From contig CALMAQ010000187.1 in the NCBI GenBank assembly GCA_937859745.1, positions 1-40,873 on the forward strand: a DNA stretch of 40,873 bases, given 5' to 3'. Position 1 is the stretch's first letter, and every line of letters starts with the position of its first letter. The stretch is from an uncultured Verrucomicrobiota bacterium (GTDB taxonomy: Bacteria > Verrucomicrobiota > Verrucomicrobiia > Chthoniobacterales > SZAS-18). Under the pieces are notes generated by a model. That model did not search any database and had not been told where the DNA came from. It worked only from the letters and a program-made list of their open reading frames with translations. The position numbers and the translations under genes are program-made. Below are positions 1-7,382 of the stretch, one piece after another.

Positions 1-55
1 GATAGAATAGAGGTTTCCTAAACCTTTGATCCGGGTTCGATTCCCGGCGGGAACA
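1..55 (+). tRNA. tRNA-Arg (CCT anticodon), 5' end outside window
   Basis: The 3' part of a tRNA is visible. The anticodon arm pairs GAGGT with ACCTT around a TTCCTAA loop, which gives anticodon CCT (Arg). The T arm is CCGGG-TTCGATT-CCCGG, followed by the 7-nt acceptor strand CGGGAAC and discriminator A. CCA is not encoded. The D arm and 5' acceptor strand lie upstream of the window. tRNA 3' ends are common attachment sites for tyrosine-recombinase islands, and a truncated integrase plus mobile elements follow. I found no second copy of the T-arm/acceptor segment in the window, so no att repeat can be claimed. Confidence 0.9.
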
Positions 56-164
56 TTGATTATGAATGAGTTATGAAACGATGCAACCAACAACAACCTC
101 GCATAACGCTGGAAAACTAGCCTAAAACTGCCAGCAAACTGCCAGCGGTGCGTCATCTACCGGC

Positions 165-1040
165 ATGAACGAACACCGCCGAGTTTTGTGGATGCTGGAC
201 AATGAAATGCCACCCCATGACTTCGAACGGCTTAGCGTAGACCTGCTTGACCGCGAGGGGTACCACCATATCGTTCCCACCGGCAGCACTCAGGACCATG
301 GCAGGGATGCGGAATGCAGATTCTGGCGAGGTGTATCCAGCCAGTCTTCGGTGGTGGCATTCCAGTTCAGCCTCCAAAAGAAATGGGAGTTCAAACTCCT
401 CAAGGATGTCGAGAAGATCGCCGCGAGTTGCCCAGATGTTTCCGAACTGGTTTTCGTCAGTTCGCGCGAAATCACAGGCAAGAAGCAGGACACGTTGCGC
501 GAACAATTGAGATCGCAACGTGGTTGGAAGCTGACGATGTATAGCCGCGAGTGGTTGCGGCATCGACTGACCGAGTTCCACCAAGACTTGACGAAAAAAT
601 ATCTGGGGATCGCCCTGCCGCCCACCATCGGGTTCGGGGTCATGGCAGTTGATTTCCTCGACTCTGATGAGGAACGGCTGGCGGAGGGGTTCAATCAGGC
701 AACGCGCGACACGGCTCGGGCGGCGATCTTGGAAAGCACGCGCAAAGAGCCTGCGAACCTAGGGAACTGGCACCGGCTAGCCAAGATCAACTTCGCAATG
801 CAAAACTTCGAAGAAGCTTTGCAAGCGATTAACGAGGCGTTGCGCTTTGCGAACATCGAACCGGTTTTGTGGCTGAACATGACCTACCTTCAAGGGGCGG
901 CGTTGGCGGAACTTGGCATTCGGGACCGCTCACGGCCACTGCTTATCCAAGCTACTGAGCGTTGCGTTGAAAACTTATCACCGAAGGTCGAGTTTTGCGC
1001 CGCCAAAGCAAGCCTGGATGAGGCGAGGTTTGCCGCGTAA
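165..1040 (+). pseudogene. Restriction-endonuclease-like (PD-(D/E)XK) protein with C-terminal TPR region, 3' end replaced by IS630
   Basis: The first ~130 residues look like an Mrr/restriction-endonuclease-like fold: a FERLSVDLL helix with a conserved Glu, then GRDAE, then a core strand with QFSLQKKW, where family members usually have (E/Q)xK. Residues ~180-263 read as helical TPR-like repeats (NWHRLAKINFAMQNFEEALQAINEAL). The IS630-type element begins at the TA at 953-954, so the last 28 codons of the annotated ORF are IS sequence. If the element and one TA are removed, the frame continues through 2062-2138 to a TAG and gives a 288-residue protein. Probable role: DNA cleavage or defence; the substrate is unknown. 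The chimeric protein keeps the whole nuclease domain and may still be made. Start ATG 165 has no strong ribosome binding site. Confidence 0.6.
953..980. repeat. Left terminal inverted repeat of IS630-type element, with TA target
   Basis: The sequence begins TACTGAGCGTTGC and ends TGAAAACTTATCA. It matches the right end (2034-2061, inverted) at 26 of 28 positions. The outermost TA on both sides fits the TA target duplication typical of IS630/Tc1-mariner elements. Confidence 0.93.
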
Positions 1041-2059
1041 ACGGCAGATTGCTGCGGTGAGAGCGTGCCGGAGTTCTGGCAGGGCATGGCAGCAAACATT
1101 GCCAAGATCGGTCTCCTTGAGCAGGTGCCAGACGCCCGCGTCCAGCGGGTTGAGATCCGGCGCTTAGCCGGGCAGACGCTCCAAGACGAAGGATTCGGCG
1201 GCAGACGTGGCCAGGAACTCGCGCATGGCCTTGAAGCGATGGATGGGCGAGCCATCCCAGATGGACGAGCAGCTTGTCGCCGGGCAGTTGGCTGCGTAGG
1301 TGCCAAAGAAAGGCCACGCTGTCCAAGCTGTTGAGCGAACGTTCCCGCACGCGGGTGTAAAGCTGGCCGTCCATGGTCACCGCCGCCATGACCGAGAGAT
1401 GATCGTAGCGGCACGGCGCGCGCCGCACCGGGGTTCGAGCGCGAGGAGCATAGGTGCGCCGTACGGCAGGCAGCAGGTAAAAGCCGCTTTCGTCGATAAA
1501 TACTAGCGGCCAGCCGTTTGCGCGCGCCTTTTTTTGAGCAGCGGCCAACGCTCGGCCCGCTAGGCGGCGAGGGCGGCTTCGTCGCGCTGGCTGGCGCGCT
1601 GGCTGGCGCGCTGGCTGGGCCGTTGCGGCGTCCACTTCAAGGCGTTTGAGCAAACGCGAAACATGGGCGCGGCTGTAGCGCACGCCAAACTCCTCCGCGA
1701 TGACGGCGGCCACCCGCGCACACGTCCAAAGCTCGCCGCGAAAGCCCCAAACTTCCGCCCCATGGTTGAGCAGATCGGGCAGCAAACGAAGCTGCGCGGC
1801 ATCCACCTTGGGAGCGGCTCCACGCGAGGGCCTGGCAGTCTGCCAGCGGCCGCTCGCCAACCACTGGCTGACCGCCGCCTGCGAGATGCCCAGAGCCTTG
1901 GCGATGGCGTGCTGGCTCCAGCCTTGGACGTGCAACTCGAAAGCGCGTCGACGCCGCGCCTCGCGCCAGTGCGGCGGCTTGGGTTTGGAGCTTTGCTTCA
2001 CCCGCCATCATCGCTCAATCTGCCGGTGAGGACTGATAAGTTTTCATTGCAACGCTCAG
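955..2059 (-). mobile_element. IS630-family insertion sequence, complete ends
   Basis: The element is about 1.1 kb and is bounded by 28-bp inverted repeats with a flanking TA on each side. It carries one transposase gene on the minus strand, now disabled by a frameshift and a stop. It is inserted into the 3' end of the nuclease-like gene that starts at 165; removing it restores a continuous frame. The ends are intact, so the element could be moved by a transposase supplied from elsewhere. Confidence 0.9.
978..2001 (-). pseudogene. IS630-family transposase, frameshifted and with an internal stop
   Basis: The N-terminus has a helix-turn-helix (HAIAKALGISQAAVSQWL) and a winged region (AHVSRLLKRLEV). 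The DDE domain starts with FIDESGFYLLP, which holds the first Asp. The frame breaks near 1263: an extra base converts the expected LLVIWDGSPIH into LLVHLGWLAH. In the restored frame the protein runs to PG*APDLNP, where a TAA at 1164-1166 replaces the expected Tyr codon. It then continues to KLDLR and the natural TGA at 978-980. The annotated long ORF therefore has a garbage C-terminus. All three catalytic acidic positions are recognisable across frames, so the decay looks recent. Confidence 0.88.
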
Positions 2060-2061
2060 TA
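2034..2061. repeat. Right terminal inverted repeat of IS630-type element, with TA target
   Basis: Begins TGATAAGTTTTCA and ends CGCTCAGTA. It is the inverted partner of 953-980, with two mismatches in the centre. Confidence 0.93.
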
Positions 2062-2138
2062 TTTCCAATAAAATACCTATTGGCGCTATCGGTCCGGCAT
2101 TCGTAAGCGTTAGTATGATGAAAACACTCGGCGCGTAG
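2062..2138 (+). pseudogene. Displaced 3' end of the nuclease-like gene (inferred)
   Basis: Joining base 954 to base 2062 keeps the reading frame of the 165 gene and adds about 25 codons (ISNKIPIGAIGPAFVS...) before a TAG at 2136-2138. The exact frame match across the TA junction supports this as the original C-terminus. A 25-codon open stretch can also occur by chance. Confidence 0.5.
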
Positions 2139-2237
2139 GTCAGGTCATTCACTTCGTTCCAAAAGCGACGATTTTTTGAGAAAGTGCTCTGCTTTGGAAC
2201 AGGTCCCACTGCTCTCTGAAGTTGCTCAGAAACCATG

Positions 2238-2666
2238 TCAAGGCGTCCTGAGATGCGCTGCCAGTTCATTGGACGCCAGTTGGCGGAAATTATCCAAGTT
2301 CCAGGTGTAGATAGCTTCTGCCTTCGACTTCTCGGCGCAACGCAGGATCATCGCATCGTAGATTTTCCCGCCCCCGGCGCCCCGCCCGGCGGCAGTCGTA
2401 ATGACCTCGTAAACCTCCTTCTCTGAAAGCGCCACGACGCTGAACCGCTCCCGAATCGACTCGACAAACAGCAGCCCCTGCTCAGGACTAATCCGGGGCC
2501 GCACGGGCAGCCGTGTCATCACCGAGTACGCTTCCGCCAGCGTGTGGGCGGCGCAGAACGCGGTCTTTTTGCTGGCCGTAGCGATGACAGCCATACTCGC
2601 CTCGTGGTGGACGTGCTGGCCGTAGAACGCGGCCACGAGCACTGAACTGTCGAAGAACGCCTTCAC
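2238..2666 (-). CDS. PIN-domain toxin (VapC-like)
   Basis: This is a 142-residue PIN-domain ribonuclease. It starts with KAFFDSSVLVAAF (first Asp), has LAEAYSVMTRL (Glu) in the middle, and KIYDAMILRCAEKSKAEAIYTWNLDNF near the end with the later Asp residues. PIN toxins of this kind cleave RNA, often tRNA or rRNA, when freed from their antitoxin. The start is a GTG at 2666 that overlaps the TGA stop of the upstream antitoxin as GTGA, so translation is likely coupled. The antitoxin lies immediately upstream on the same strand. The RNA target cannot be read from the sequence. Confidence 0.88.
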   Translation of the reverse strand: MKAFFDSSVLVAAFYGQHVHHEASMAVIATASKKTAFCAAHTLAEAYSVMTRLPVRPRISPEQGLLFVESIRERFSVVALSEKEVYEVITTAAGRGAGGGKIYDAMILRCAEKSKAEAIYTWNLDNFRQLASNELAAHLRTP

Positions 2667-2995
2667 GCTTTTTCTTCCCCTTTTGGAGTCCCTCCCCCGA
2701 GCAGTGCGACGGCGCGTGCCTCCCGGTCATCGGCCACCAGCGTCTCGCCCGTACCCGTTCCCGCTTGCGCTTGGCCGGTATAGACCCAAAAGCCGTGCCG
2801 CTTCTCCAGCGGCAATGTCTGGCGCACGGGCTTGAGGGTAATCTGTTCCTTGGCCTCGGAAAGCTCCAGCACGTCGCCCGGTCCCAAGCCCAGCCGATCG
2901 CGCAGTTCCTTGGGGATGAGCACGCGCCCGCCCGTATCCACGGTAATCTGTGTTTTCGTACAATGGGATTCTATGCCGCTAAATCCCATTCCCAA
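2663..2995 (-). CDS. AbrB/MazE-type antitoxin (VapB-like)
   Basis: The N-terminal half has the swapped-hairpin AbrB DNA-binding signature (TKTQITVDTGGRVLIPKELRDRLGLGPGDVLEL). The C-terminal half (about 55 residues, acidic and flexible) is expected to wrap the PIN toxin. The gene directly precedes and overlaps the toxin at 2238-2666. Start choice is uncertain. ATG 2995 or 2989 gives an extra 10-12 residues before the domain, and a 9-bp inverted repeat sits within those first codons. No better ATG exists downstream. The protein is expected to repress its own operon. Confidence 0.85.
   Translation of the reverse strand: MGMGFSGIESHCTKTQITVDTGGRVLIPKELRDRLGLGPGDVLELSEAKEQITLKPVRQTLPLEKRHGFWVYTGQAQAGTGTGETLVADDREARAVALLGGGTPKGEEKA
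2962..2990. promoter_or_regulatory. Inverted repeat at the 5' end of the vapB-like gene, probable operator
   Basis: The arms AATGGGATT (2962-2970) and AATCCCATT (2982-2990) are perfect 9-bp inverted repeats with an 11-bp spacer. AbrB-type antitoxins bind such palindromes. The position overlaps the first codons of the longest ORF, which suggests either autorepression over the start or an annotated start that is too long. Confidence 0.55.
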
Positions 2996-3128
2996 AGCTC
3001 AGATTTAACCCATTCACATTCTCCCATTTTCCTTGTCTTCTGCTCAAGTATTGATAATCGGTTTTATCCATACTTGAACCGGCGGACGGGGGTTTGTGCC
3101 GACCGGGCGCAAAAAAGGACGCTTGCAT

Positions 3129-3147
3129 AAAGGTGAAGTTCACCTTT
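3129..3147. promoter_or_regulatory. Palindrome upstream of Phd-like antitoxin, probable operator
   Basis: AAAGGTGAA-G-TTCACCTTT is a perfect 9-bp inverted repeat with a one-base centre. It ends 14 bp before the ATG at 3162. Phd/YefM antitoxins bind palindromes of this kind to autoregulate the pair. Confidence 0.7.
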
Positions 3148-3161
3148 AACATGGCTGGCAC

Positions 3162-3416
3162 ATGAAAACTGTCTCTATGCTGGAGCTGCGCCAGAACTCG
3201 GAGGTCGTGGTCAGCGACCTCCAACGCGGCCTGCCGCTGACCCTCACCTACCGCGGTAAGCCGTTGGCACGGCTCGTGCCCGTCCTGGCGGACCCAGAGG
3301 AAATCACCGCCGACGATCCGCTCTACACCTTGGCGGACCACGCTGAGGCGGGTTCTCCGGACAACGCGTCGCTTGGCAACGAGGAGATCGACCGCGTGCT
3401 CTATGGCCAGCCGTGA
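3162..3416 (+). CDS. Phd/YefM-family antitoxin
   Basis: This 84-residue protein has the Phd/YefM N-terminus (MKTVSMLELRQNSEVVVSDLQRG, then LTLTYRGKPLARLVPV), which forms the DNA-binding fold. An acidic tail follows (ADDPLYTLADHAEAG) and is expected to contact the toxin. It is preceded by a 19-bp palindrome and overlaps the PIN toxin gene that starts at 3403. It probably neutralises that toxin and represses the operon. It is divergent from the VapBC-like pair at 2238-2995. Confidence 0.88.
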   Translation: MKTVSMLELRQNSEVVVSDLQRGLPLTLTYRGKPLARLVPVLADPEEITADDPLYTLADHAEAGSPDNASLGNEEIDRVLYGQP

Positions 3417-3864
3417 ACCGGGATCAAAACGCGGCGGCGCGACGGCAGACGCCAAAGAGGTGTTTGTGGACACCAGCGGCTTTTTCGCCCTGCTCTGCAC
3501 CAGGGACCCGGCCCATGCCGAGGCTAAGCGGCGCATGCAGGCGTTCGCCAAAGCCAGGCGGCGCATGGTGACCACCGACGGCGTGCTCGACGAAACGTTT
3601 TCTCTTTTGAAGGCGCGAGGGATGCGTCATCTCTGTGCTCGCTTCTGGGCCATGGTCGAAGGCTCGCGCAGCCTGCGGGTGGAGTGGACGCAGCCCGCTC
3701 GTTTTGCCCAGGCAGCCGAATTTTTCCTCAAGCAGATCGACCAGGATTACTCGTTGACCGACTGCGTGAATTTTCTGGTGATGCAGGAGCACGCTTTAAT
3801 GGAGGCGCTGACGACCGACCACCACTTCCAAATCGCTGGCTTCCGCGCCCTGCTGAAAAGTTGA
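3403..3864 (+). CDS. PIN-domain toxin (VapC-like), second module
   Basis: I chose ATG 3403, which overlaps the 3' end of the antitoxin gene by 14 bases; the track start at 3373 is less likely. The PIN signature is VFVDTSGFFALL (first Asp), VLDETFSLLKAR (Glu) and DYSLTDCVNFLVM (Asp), ending with ALTTDHHFQIAGF. It is a probable RNase toxin of about 153 residues, paired with the Phd-like antitoxin. A Phd antitoxin paired with a PIN toxin is a known combination. It lies between two insertion sequences and near an integrase remnant, consistent with island maintenance. Confidence 0.87.
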   Translation: MASREPGSKRGGATADAKEVFVDTSGFFALLCTRDPAHAEAKRRMQAFAKARRRMVTTDGVLDETFSLLKARGMRHLCARFWAMVEGSRSLRVEWTQPARFAQAAEFFLKQIDQDYSLTDCVNFLVMQEHALMEALTTDHHFQIAGFRALLKS

Positions 3865-3887
3865 GTGGCTGTTTTCCTTCGATCTCC

Positions 3888-4289
3888 ATGAACCAGCAAC
3901 AAACGCTGACGACAATCACTAGGCAATCGCGGGCCTTGACCGCCCCCGAGTTCCAGGGCCTCGCCGCGATGCCGGCAGAGTTGGAGTGGTTCGCCAACAT
4001 CGACAACCCGCGCACACGCCGGGCTTACCGCATCGACGTGGCCAGTTTCATGGCTTTCGTCGGCATCCAGCGCCCGGAGGAATTCCGCATCGTCACCCGC
4101 GCCCACTTCATCGCTTGGCGGCGCGACCTGGAAGGACGCGGAATTTCCGCGCCCACCAGCTTATCAGCAATTCATGCGGCAGAGCGAGCGCTTGGACCAG
4201 CCACGCTGGGACCGTCGCAGGAAAAAGCCACGCCGCTTCTCACAACATGTCAAGTTGTTAAACTGCATGTTATGCGGTTATCGGGATAG
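3888..4289 (+). pseudogene. Tyrosine recombinase (integrase), N-terminal fragment
   Basis: From ATG 3888 the first ~95 residues are the SAM-like core-binding domain of XerC/phage-type integrases (PAELEWFANIDNPRTRRAYRIDVASFM, then HFIAWRRDLEGRGIS). After about base 4175 the similarity stops, and the remaining residues are not integrase-like. The catalytic domain with the R-H-R-Y residues is absent, so this is a truncated, inactive remnant. Together with the tRNA at the window start and the mobile elements, it suggests an old integrated island. Confidence 0.75.
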
Positions 4290-4627
4290 ATCCAAACCGG
4301 GGCCGCGCGTGCGCGTTTGTGTTTGGCTATGAACGGCCGCAGGGTTTCTCGTGCGTACGGCCACGTATGGGCGCGTCGGGGCAACAATAGGTGCGGCGGC
4401 AGTCGTACGTTCCATCGCTCCCACGCGGGCAAACTGCTCCTTTTGGATCGTGCGACGCCTTCGGCCACCTTCACGTTCGTGCAGCACGTCGAGCGCGGCT
4501 TGCCGGTCGCCCGCGCGCGGCAAGCCTGCAAAGAGACTTTCCTTCTCTGGCGTAAAAACCGTGCAGCTTTGCCGACCGCGTGAGCAGGCGACGTAGGCCG
4601 CCTTGCTGTCTAGTATTACAATTGTAT
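4290..4627. other. Unassigned DNA between integrase remnant and IS1
   Basis: Short ORFs exist on both strands, such as 4317-4583 plus and 4250-4531 minus, but none shows a domain I recognise. The stretch reads like scrambled remnants. I see no RNA gene here. Confidence 0.4.
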
Positions 4628-4641
4628 GTAGTGGATATTAG

Positions 4642-5384
4642 TTAAATGACAGGTTGATGGTTGTATTCATGAATAAACAGGCGCAAGGCGAGTTCGTGCA
4701 TCCGGTCGCACTTGGAGAAGGAGAGCGTTTTTCGAACGAAGCGGCCCAGGCGTTGACGCAGCGTGTTGTTCCAGCGTTCGACGTGGCAGGTTTCGCCTTC
4801 GCCCTTGTCGCACAAGCGGTGTGTCCGGCGAGGAAAGACCTCATCGTAAGCCCGCCAGGAGTCGCTGCGCGTGGCCCGGCAGCGGTAGTCCAGAGGGATG
4901 CGTTCACGTGGGGCACGGGCACTCTCGGCCGAAGGGTCGCCCACAAAGTACGCCACGACTTGGCGGGTCTGGCGGCAGAAGGCGATCCAGACCCAGCGAG
5001 CGTTGGCTTTGGAGCCCACGAAGCTCCAAAGTTCGTCCAACTCCAGCACGTCGCCCGCCTCGGCGGGCAAAAGCGTCTCGCTTAGCGGTGGGCAGGCTGC
5101 GGCTTTTTTTCTAGCCAGCGCGAGATCGTGTGCCGGGCCACGCCGAACACCCGCTCCGCCGCCCGCAGGCTCAAGCGTTCGGTGGCCACGGCGCGCAGCA
5201 CCTCGTTCTTGCGCTCCGGGGCGGTCTCCCGGCTCTTGGGACGCAAGACCCGGCACGCCCCGCACGCCCGGCAGCGAAACTGTTGGTGTCCACAGACGTT
5301 TTTGCCGTTTTTGACGATGCGCTCGCTGCCGCAACGCGTGCAACGCGGAGCCGCTTCCACCGCCAACGATGATTTTCGTGCCAT
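4642..5384 (-). CDS. IS1 transposase InsAB', made by programmed -1 frameshift
   Basis: After the slippery site the insB frame continues from ARKKAAACPPL to the stop at 4642. The DDE residues are recognisable: GDVLELDELWSFVGS, DSWRAYDEVFP and GETCHVERWNNTLRQRLGRFVRKTLSFSK. The C-terminus LFIHEYNHQPVI is typical of the family. No stop or other frameshift is seen in the insB part, so this copy could be active. Upstream of the InsA start the insB-frame ORF extends to 5418, but that part is a shadow. Confidence 0.85.
5082..5384 (-). CDS. IS1 InsA-like protein
   Basis: The 100-residue InsA frame starts at ATG 5384. A zinc-finger-like region (CTRCGSERIVKNG, then FRCRACGACRV) is followed by a helix-turn-helix (LRAAERVFGVARHTISRWL). 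In IS1, InsA binds the ends and represses transposition. It ends at TAA 5082-5084 unless ribosomes shift at the A7 run. Confidence 0.85.
   Translation of the reverse strand: MARKSSLAVEAAPRCTRCGSERIVKNGKNVCGHQQFRCRACGACRVLRPKSRETAPERKNEVLRAVATERLSLRAAERVFGVARHTISRWLEKKPQPAHR
5103..5111 (-). promoter_or_regulatory. Programmed -1 ribosomal frameshift site
   Basis: In the insA frame the codons read GAA AAA AAG, giving the heptamer A AAA AAG, the same strong slippery site as in dnaX. A -1 shift joins insA to insB exactly as in IS1-family elements. Confidence 0.8.
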
Positions 5385-5571
5385 CGCCCAGCATCGCAGA
5401 TGATCCCATCGCTTTCATCTAACTGATACCCACTACCCCCGTTTTACTTGAACCCGCGGCGTAACGCCGACCGCACGCTTCGTTATTCTGCCTGTTGCTG
5501 TCCCTTTCTGCTCTGACAGCCCAATCCGCGGAATCAAAGAAGGATCACCGAGATGGCTCGGCCCGCAGATG

Positions 5572-5583
5572 GCACGTACGTGC
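5572..5583. promoter_or_regulatory. Perfect 12-bp palindrome upstream of the first PEP-CTERM gene
   Basis: GCACGTACGTGC lies about 100 bp before ATG 5687. It may be a regulator site, but no regulator can be assigned and chance is possible. The rest of 5437-5686 holds no recognisable gene. Confidence 0.25.
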
Positions 5584-5686
5584 TATGCCGCTGCCAGCCT
5601 GCGGGTCAGCGAGAAAGAGGTCTGGGCAATGAGACTCGGATTTTCGATTGACCGCTTCGCATAAAGCCGATACTGCTCGGCACTTT

Positions 5687-5770
5687 ATGGATAAAAACAC
5701 GGCGGGTTCTTTGGCGATCAAGGGGTTGACGGGGGCGGTCGCGCTGGCTGGCACCACCCAGGCTTATGGC
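5687..5770 (+). repeat. Duplicated 5' block of PEP-CTERM genes, copy 1
   Basis: These 84 bp match 6531-6614 at about 80 positions and cover the start codon and the N-terminal export region. Confidence 0.9.
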
Positions 5771-6412
5771 ACGGTGGTCGCCGGGCACCTGCCTTTGGCG
5801 ACGGTTGTCACCGGCACTGGCACGGCCGGCCACACCGGAGGCTTCACCGCCTGGGACATCGACGGCGATGGGGTGTATGACTTCACCATTGGCGCGGTGG
5901 TCTTCCGGGCCGGTGGGCAGGTGCCGTTACAGCGGCCGGATTCCATCACCAGCGTCAACGGGTTTTACCCCATGGAAATGGTGGTCGGCTATGCCGGCTA
6001 CAGTCCGGTGTTCGGAAAAACGATCTACAGCGCGGATCTTGCGGTCGGTGCCGTGGTGGGTTCCACCAGCGCGTTCACGGGACTCAACAATGCTTACGGC
6101 GTTCTCGGCAACCGGTATGGCACCACGACCAACGGGCAGTTCCCGAACACGATCGGCTTCATCGGTTTCAGGTTCCTGGAGAACGGCGCGCTGCACTACG
6201 GTTACGCGGAGTTCAGCAGCGTGTTGACGGGCAGCACCAACGCGGATGCGTCGTGCACGATCACGTATCTCGGCTCGTACTACGAGACCGTGGCGGGCGT
6301 GCCCATCGTCGTCGGCGCGGTGCCCGAGCCGGGTTCGCTGGCAGCGCTGGCCTTCGGCGTGGCGGGCGCGGCGGGCGTCGCGGCTTACCGCCGGCGCCAA
6401 CCGGATGCCTGA
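5687..6412 (+). CDS. PEP-CTERM sorting domain protein, copy 1
   Basis: I start at ATG 5687 (MDKNTAGSLAIKGL), matching the paralogue; the track start at 5648 adds residues not shared with it. The mature region is rich in Gly, Thr and Ala and contains DIDGDGVYDF, a possible Ca-binding-like loop. The C-terminus has the PEP-CTERM signal: VPEPGS, a hydrophobic stretch, then YRRRQ. Such proteins are exported, processed by an exosortase and placed at the cell surface or in the matrix. No exosortase is in the window. Both ends of the gene are almost identical to the neighbour at 6531, while the middle differs strongly. Confidence 0.88.
   Translation: MDKNTAGSLAIKGLTGAVALAGTTQAYGTVVAGHLPLATVVTGTGTAGHTGGFTAWDIDGDGVYDFTIGAVVFRAGGQVPLQRPDSITSVNGFYPMEMVVGYAGYSPVFGKTIYSADLAVGAVVGSTSAFTGLNNAYGVLGNRYGTTTNGQFPNTIGFIGFRFLENGALHYGYAEFSSVLTGSTNADASCTITYLGSYYETVAGVPIVVGAVPEPGSLAALAFGVAGAAGVAAYRRRQPDA
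6178..6405 (+). repeat. Duplicated 3' block of PEP-CTERM genes, copy 1
   Basis: These 228 bp match 7028-7255 with three differences, including identical synonymous positions. They cover the last conserved module and the PEP-CTERM signal. Confidence 0.92.
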
Positions 6413-6530
6413 TGCCGGGTGACTCCGCCGGCGAGGAAACACCGCCTGCACGGCTGACCCGGGCGAAGGGAACATAAGGTGAAAGATTACCGTTGACGCT
6501 TCGGCGCATTCTTTATATCCCAGGGCGCTT

Positions 6531-6614
6531 ATGGATAAAAACACAGCGGGTTCTTTGGCGATCAAGGGGTTAACGGGGGCGGTCGCGCTGGCTGGCACGA
6601 CCCAGGCTTACGGC
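6531..6614 (+). repeat. Duplicated 5' block of PEP-CTERM genes, copy 2
   Basis: Partner of 5687-5770; four differences seen in 84 bp. Confidence 0.9.
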
Positions 6615-7277
6615 GCGGTCGTCGCGGGCAACGCTCCGCCCTCGACCGTGCTTCATTCCACGGCCATCCACGGCCTCGACCACGAGCGTTGGGACATCGA
6701 CGGCAACGGCACCCCCGATCTTTTGCTTGGCGCGAACACGTTTGCGGCTTTTCCGCAGTACGGCATTACGGCGGCAAACTCTTTCGGCGGTTTTGCCGGC
6801 TACAACAGCACGCGCAACACCGTCAGCCAGGTGGTCGGCTACCTCAAAAACGCCGGCATCTTCGGCACCGTCGCCTACGCCTCTAACCTTCCGCTGGGCA
6901 CGACCGTTGGGCCGAACAGCAGTTTCAAGTACGTCTCCGGCAACTACAACTTCCTCGAAGGCCGCCGGTATGGCGTCAACGGAGGCCAATTCGGGGGAGC
7001 CCTCGGCATCACCGGGTTCGAGTTTTTGGAGAACGGCGCGCTGCACTACGGTTACGCGGAGTTCAACGTCGTGTTGACGGGCAGCACCAACGCGGATGCG
7101 TCGTGCACGATCACGTATCTCGGCTCGTACTACGAGACCGTGGCGGGCGTGCCCATCGTCGTCGGCGCGGTGCCCGAGCCGGGTTCGCTGGCAGCGCTGG
7201 CCTTCGGCGTGGCGGGCGCGGCGGGCGTCGCGGCTTACCGCCGGCGCCAACCGGACTCCGCGCAGCCGGCGGCCTGA
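6531..7277 (+). CDS. PEP-CTERM sorting domain protein, copy 2
   Basis: This 248-residue paralogue of the 5687 gene begins at the same MDKNTAGSLAIKGL start. It contains WDIDGNGTPDLLLG in the position of the first copy's DIDGDG loop. The shared C-terminal module ENGALHYGYAEF leads into VPEPGSLAALAFG and a basic YRRRQ tail, the exosortase signal. The function is unknown; it is probably a secreted or surface protein. The middle (about residues 28-165) is poorly alignable with copy 1, although the gene ends are nearly identical at DNA level. The phosphodiesterase-TPR gene follows 105 bp downstream. Confidence 0.88.
   Translation: MDKNTAGSLAIKGLTGAVALAGTTQAYGAVVAGNAPPSTVLHSTAIHGLDHERWDIDGNGTPDLLLGANTFAAFPQYGITAANSFGGFAGYNSTRNTVSQVVGYLKNAGIFGTVAYASNLPLGTTVGPNSSFKYVSGNYNFLEGRRYGVNGGQFGGALGITGFEFLENGALHYGYAEFNVVLTGSTNADASCTITYLGSYYETVAGVPIVVGAVPEPGSLAALAFGVAGAAGVAAYRRRQPDSAQPAA
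7028..7255 (+). repeat. Duplicated 3' block of PEP-CTERM genes, copy 2
   Basis: Partner of 6178-6405; the constant offset of 850 bp shows no indel within the block. Confidence 0.92.
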
Positions 7278-7382
7278 TTCCTCGCGCGTCCGGCCGCAGG
7301 TGGGAGGTGCTTGATTCCACGCTCTGCCCCGGGGAGCGGGCATTTCCTTTGCCACGGCGGCCGGGCCATTTCATCTCCCGTG

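Larger units (their letters stand above)
4628..5436 (-). mobile_element. IS1-family insertion sequence, apparently intact
   Basis: The ends are imperfect inverted repeats. The left starts GTAGTGGATATTAGTT (4628) and the right, read inverted from 5436, starts GTAGTGGGTATCAGTT; 21 of 25 positions match. Between them lie insA and insB frames on the minus strand with a slippery A7 run. The size of about 0.8 kb is close to IS1 (768 bp). No clear target duplication is visible. Related debris occurs at about 34780-35017. Confidence 0.85.

Noticed and set aside
1560-1620. Tandem repeat inside the IS630 transposase (QPAR repeats)
   Set aside because: A short in-frame expansion in a linker, seen as repeated CTGGCGCG-type units; not a CRISPR or functional array.
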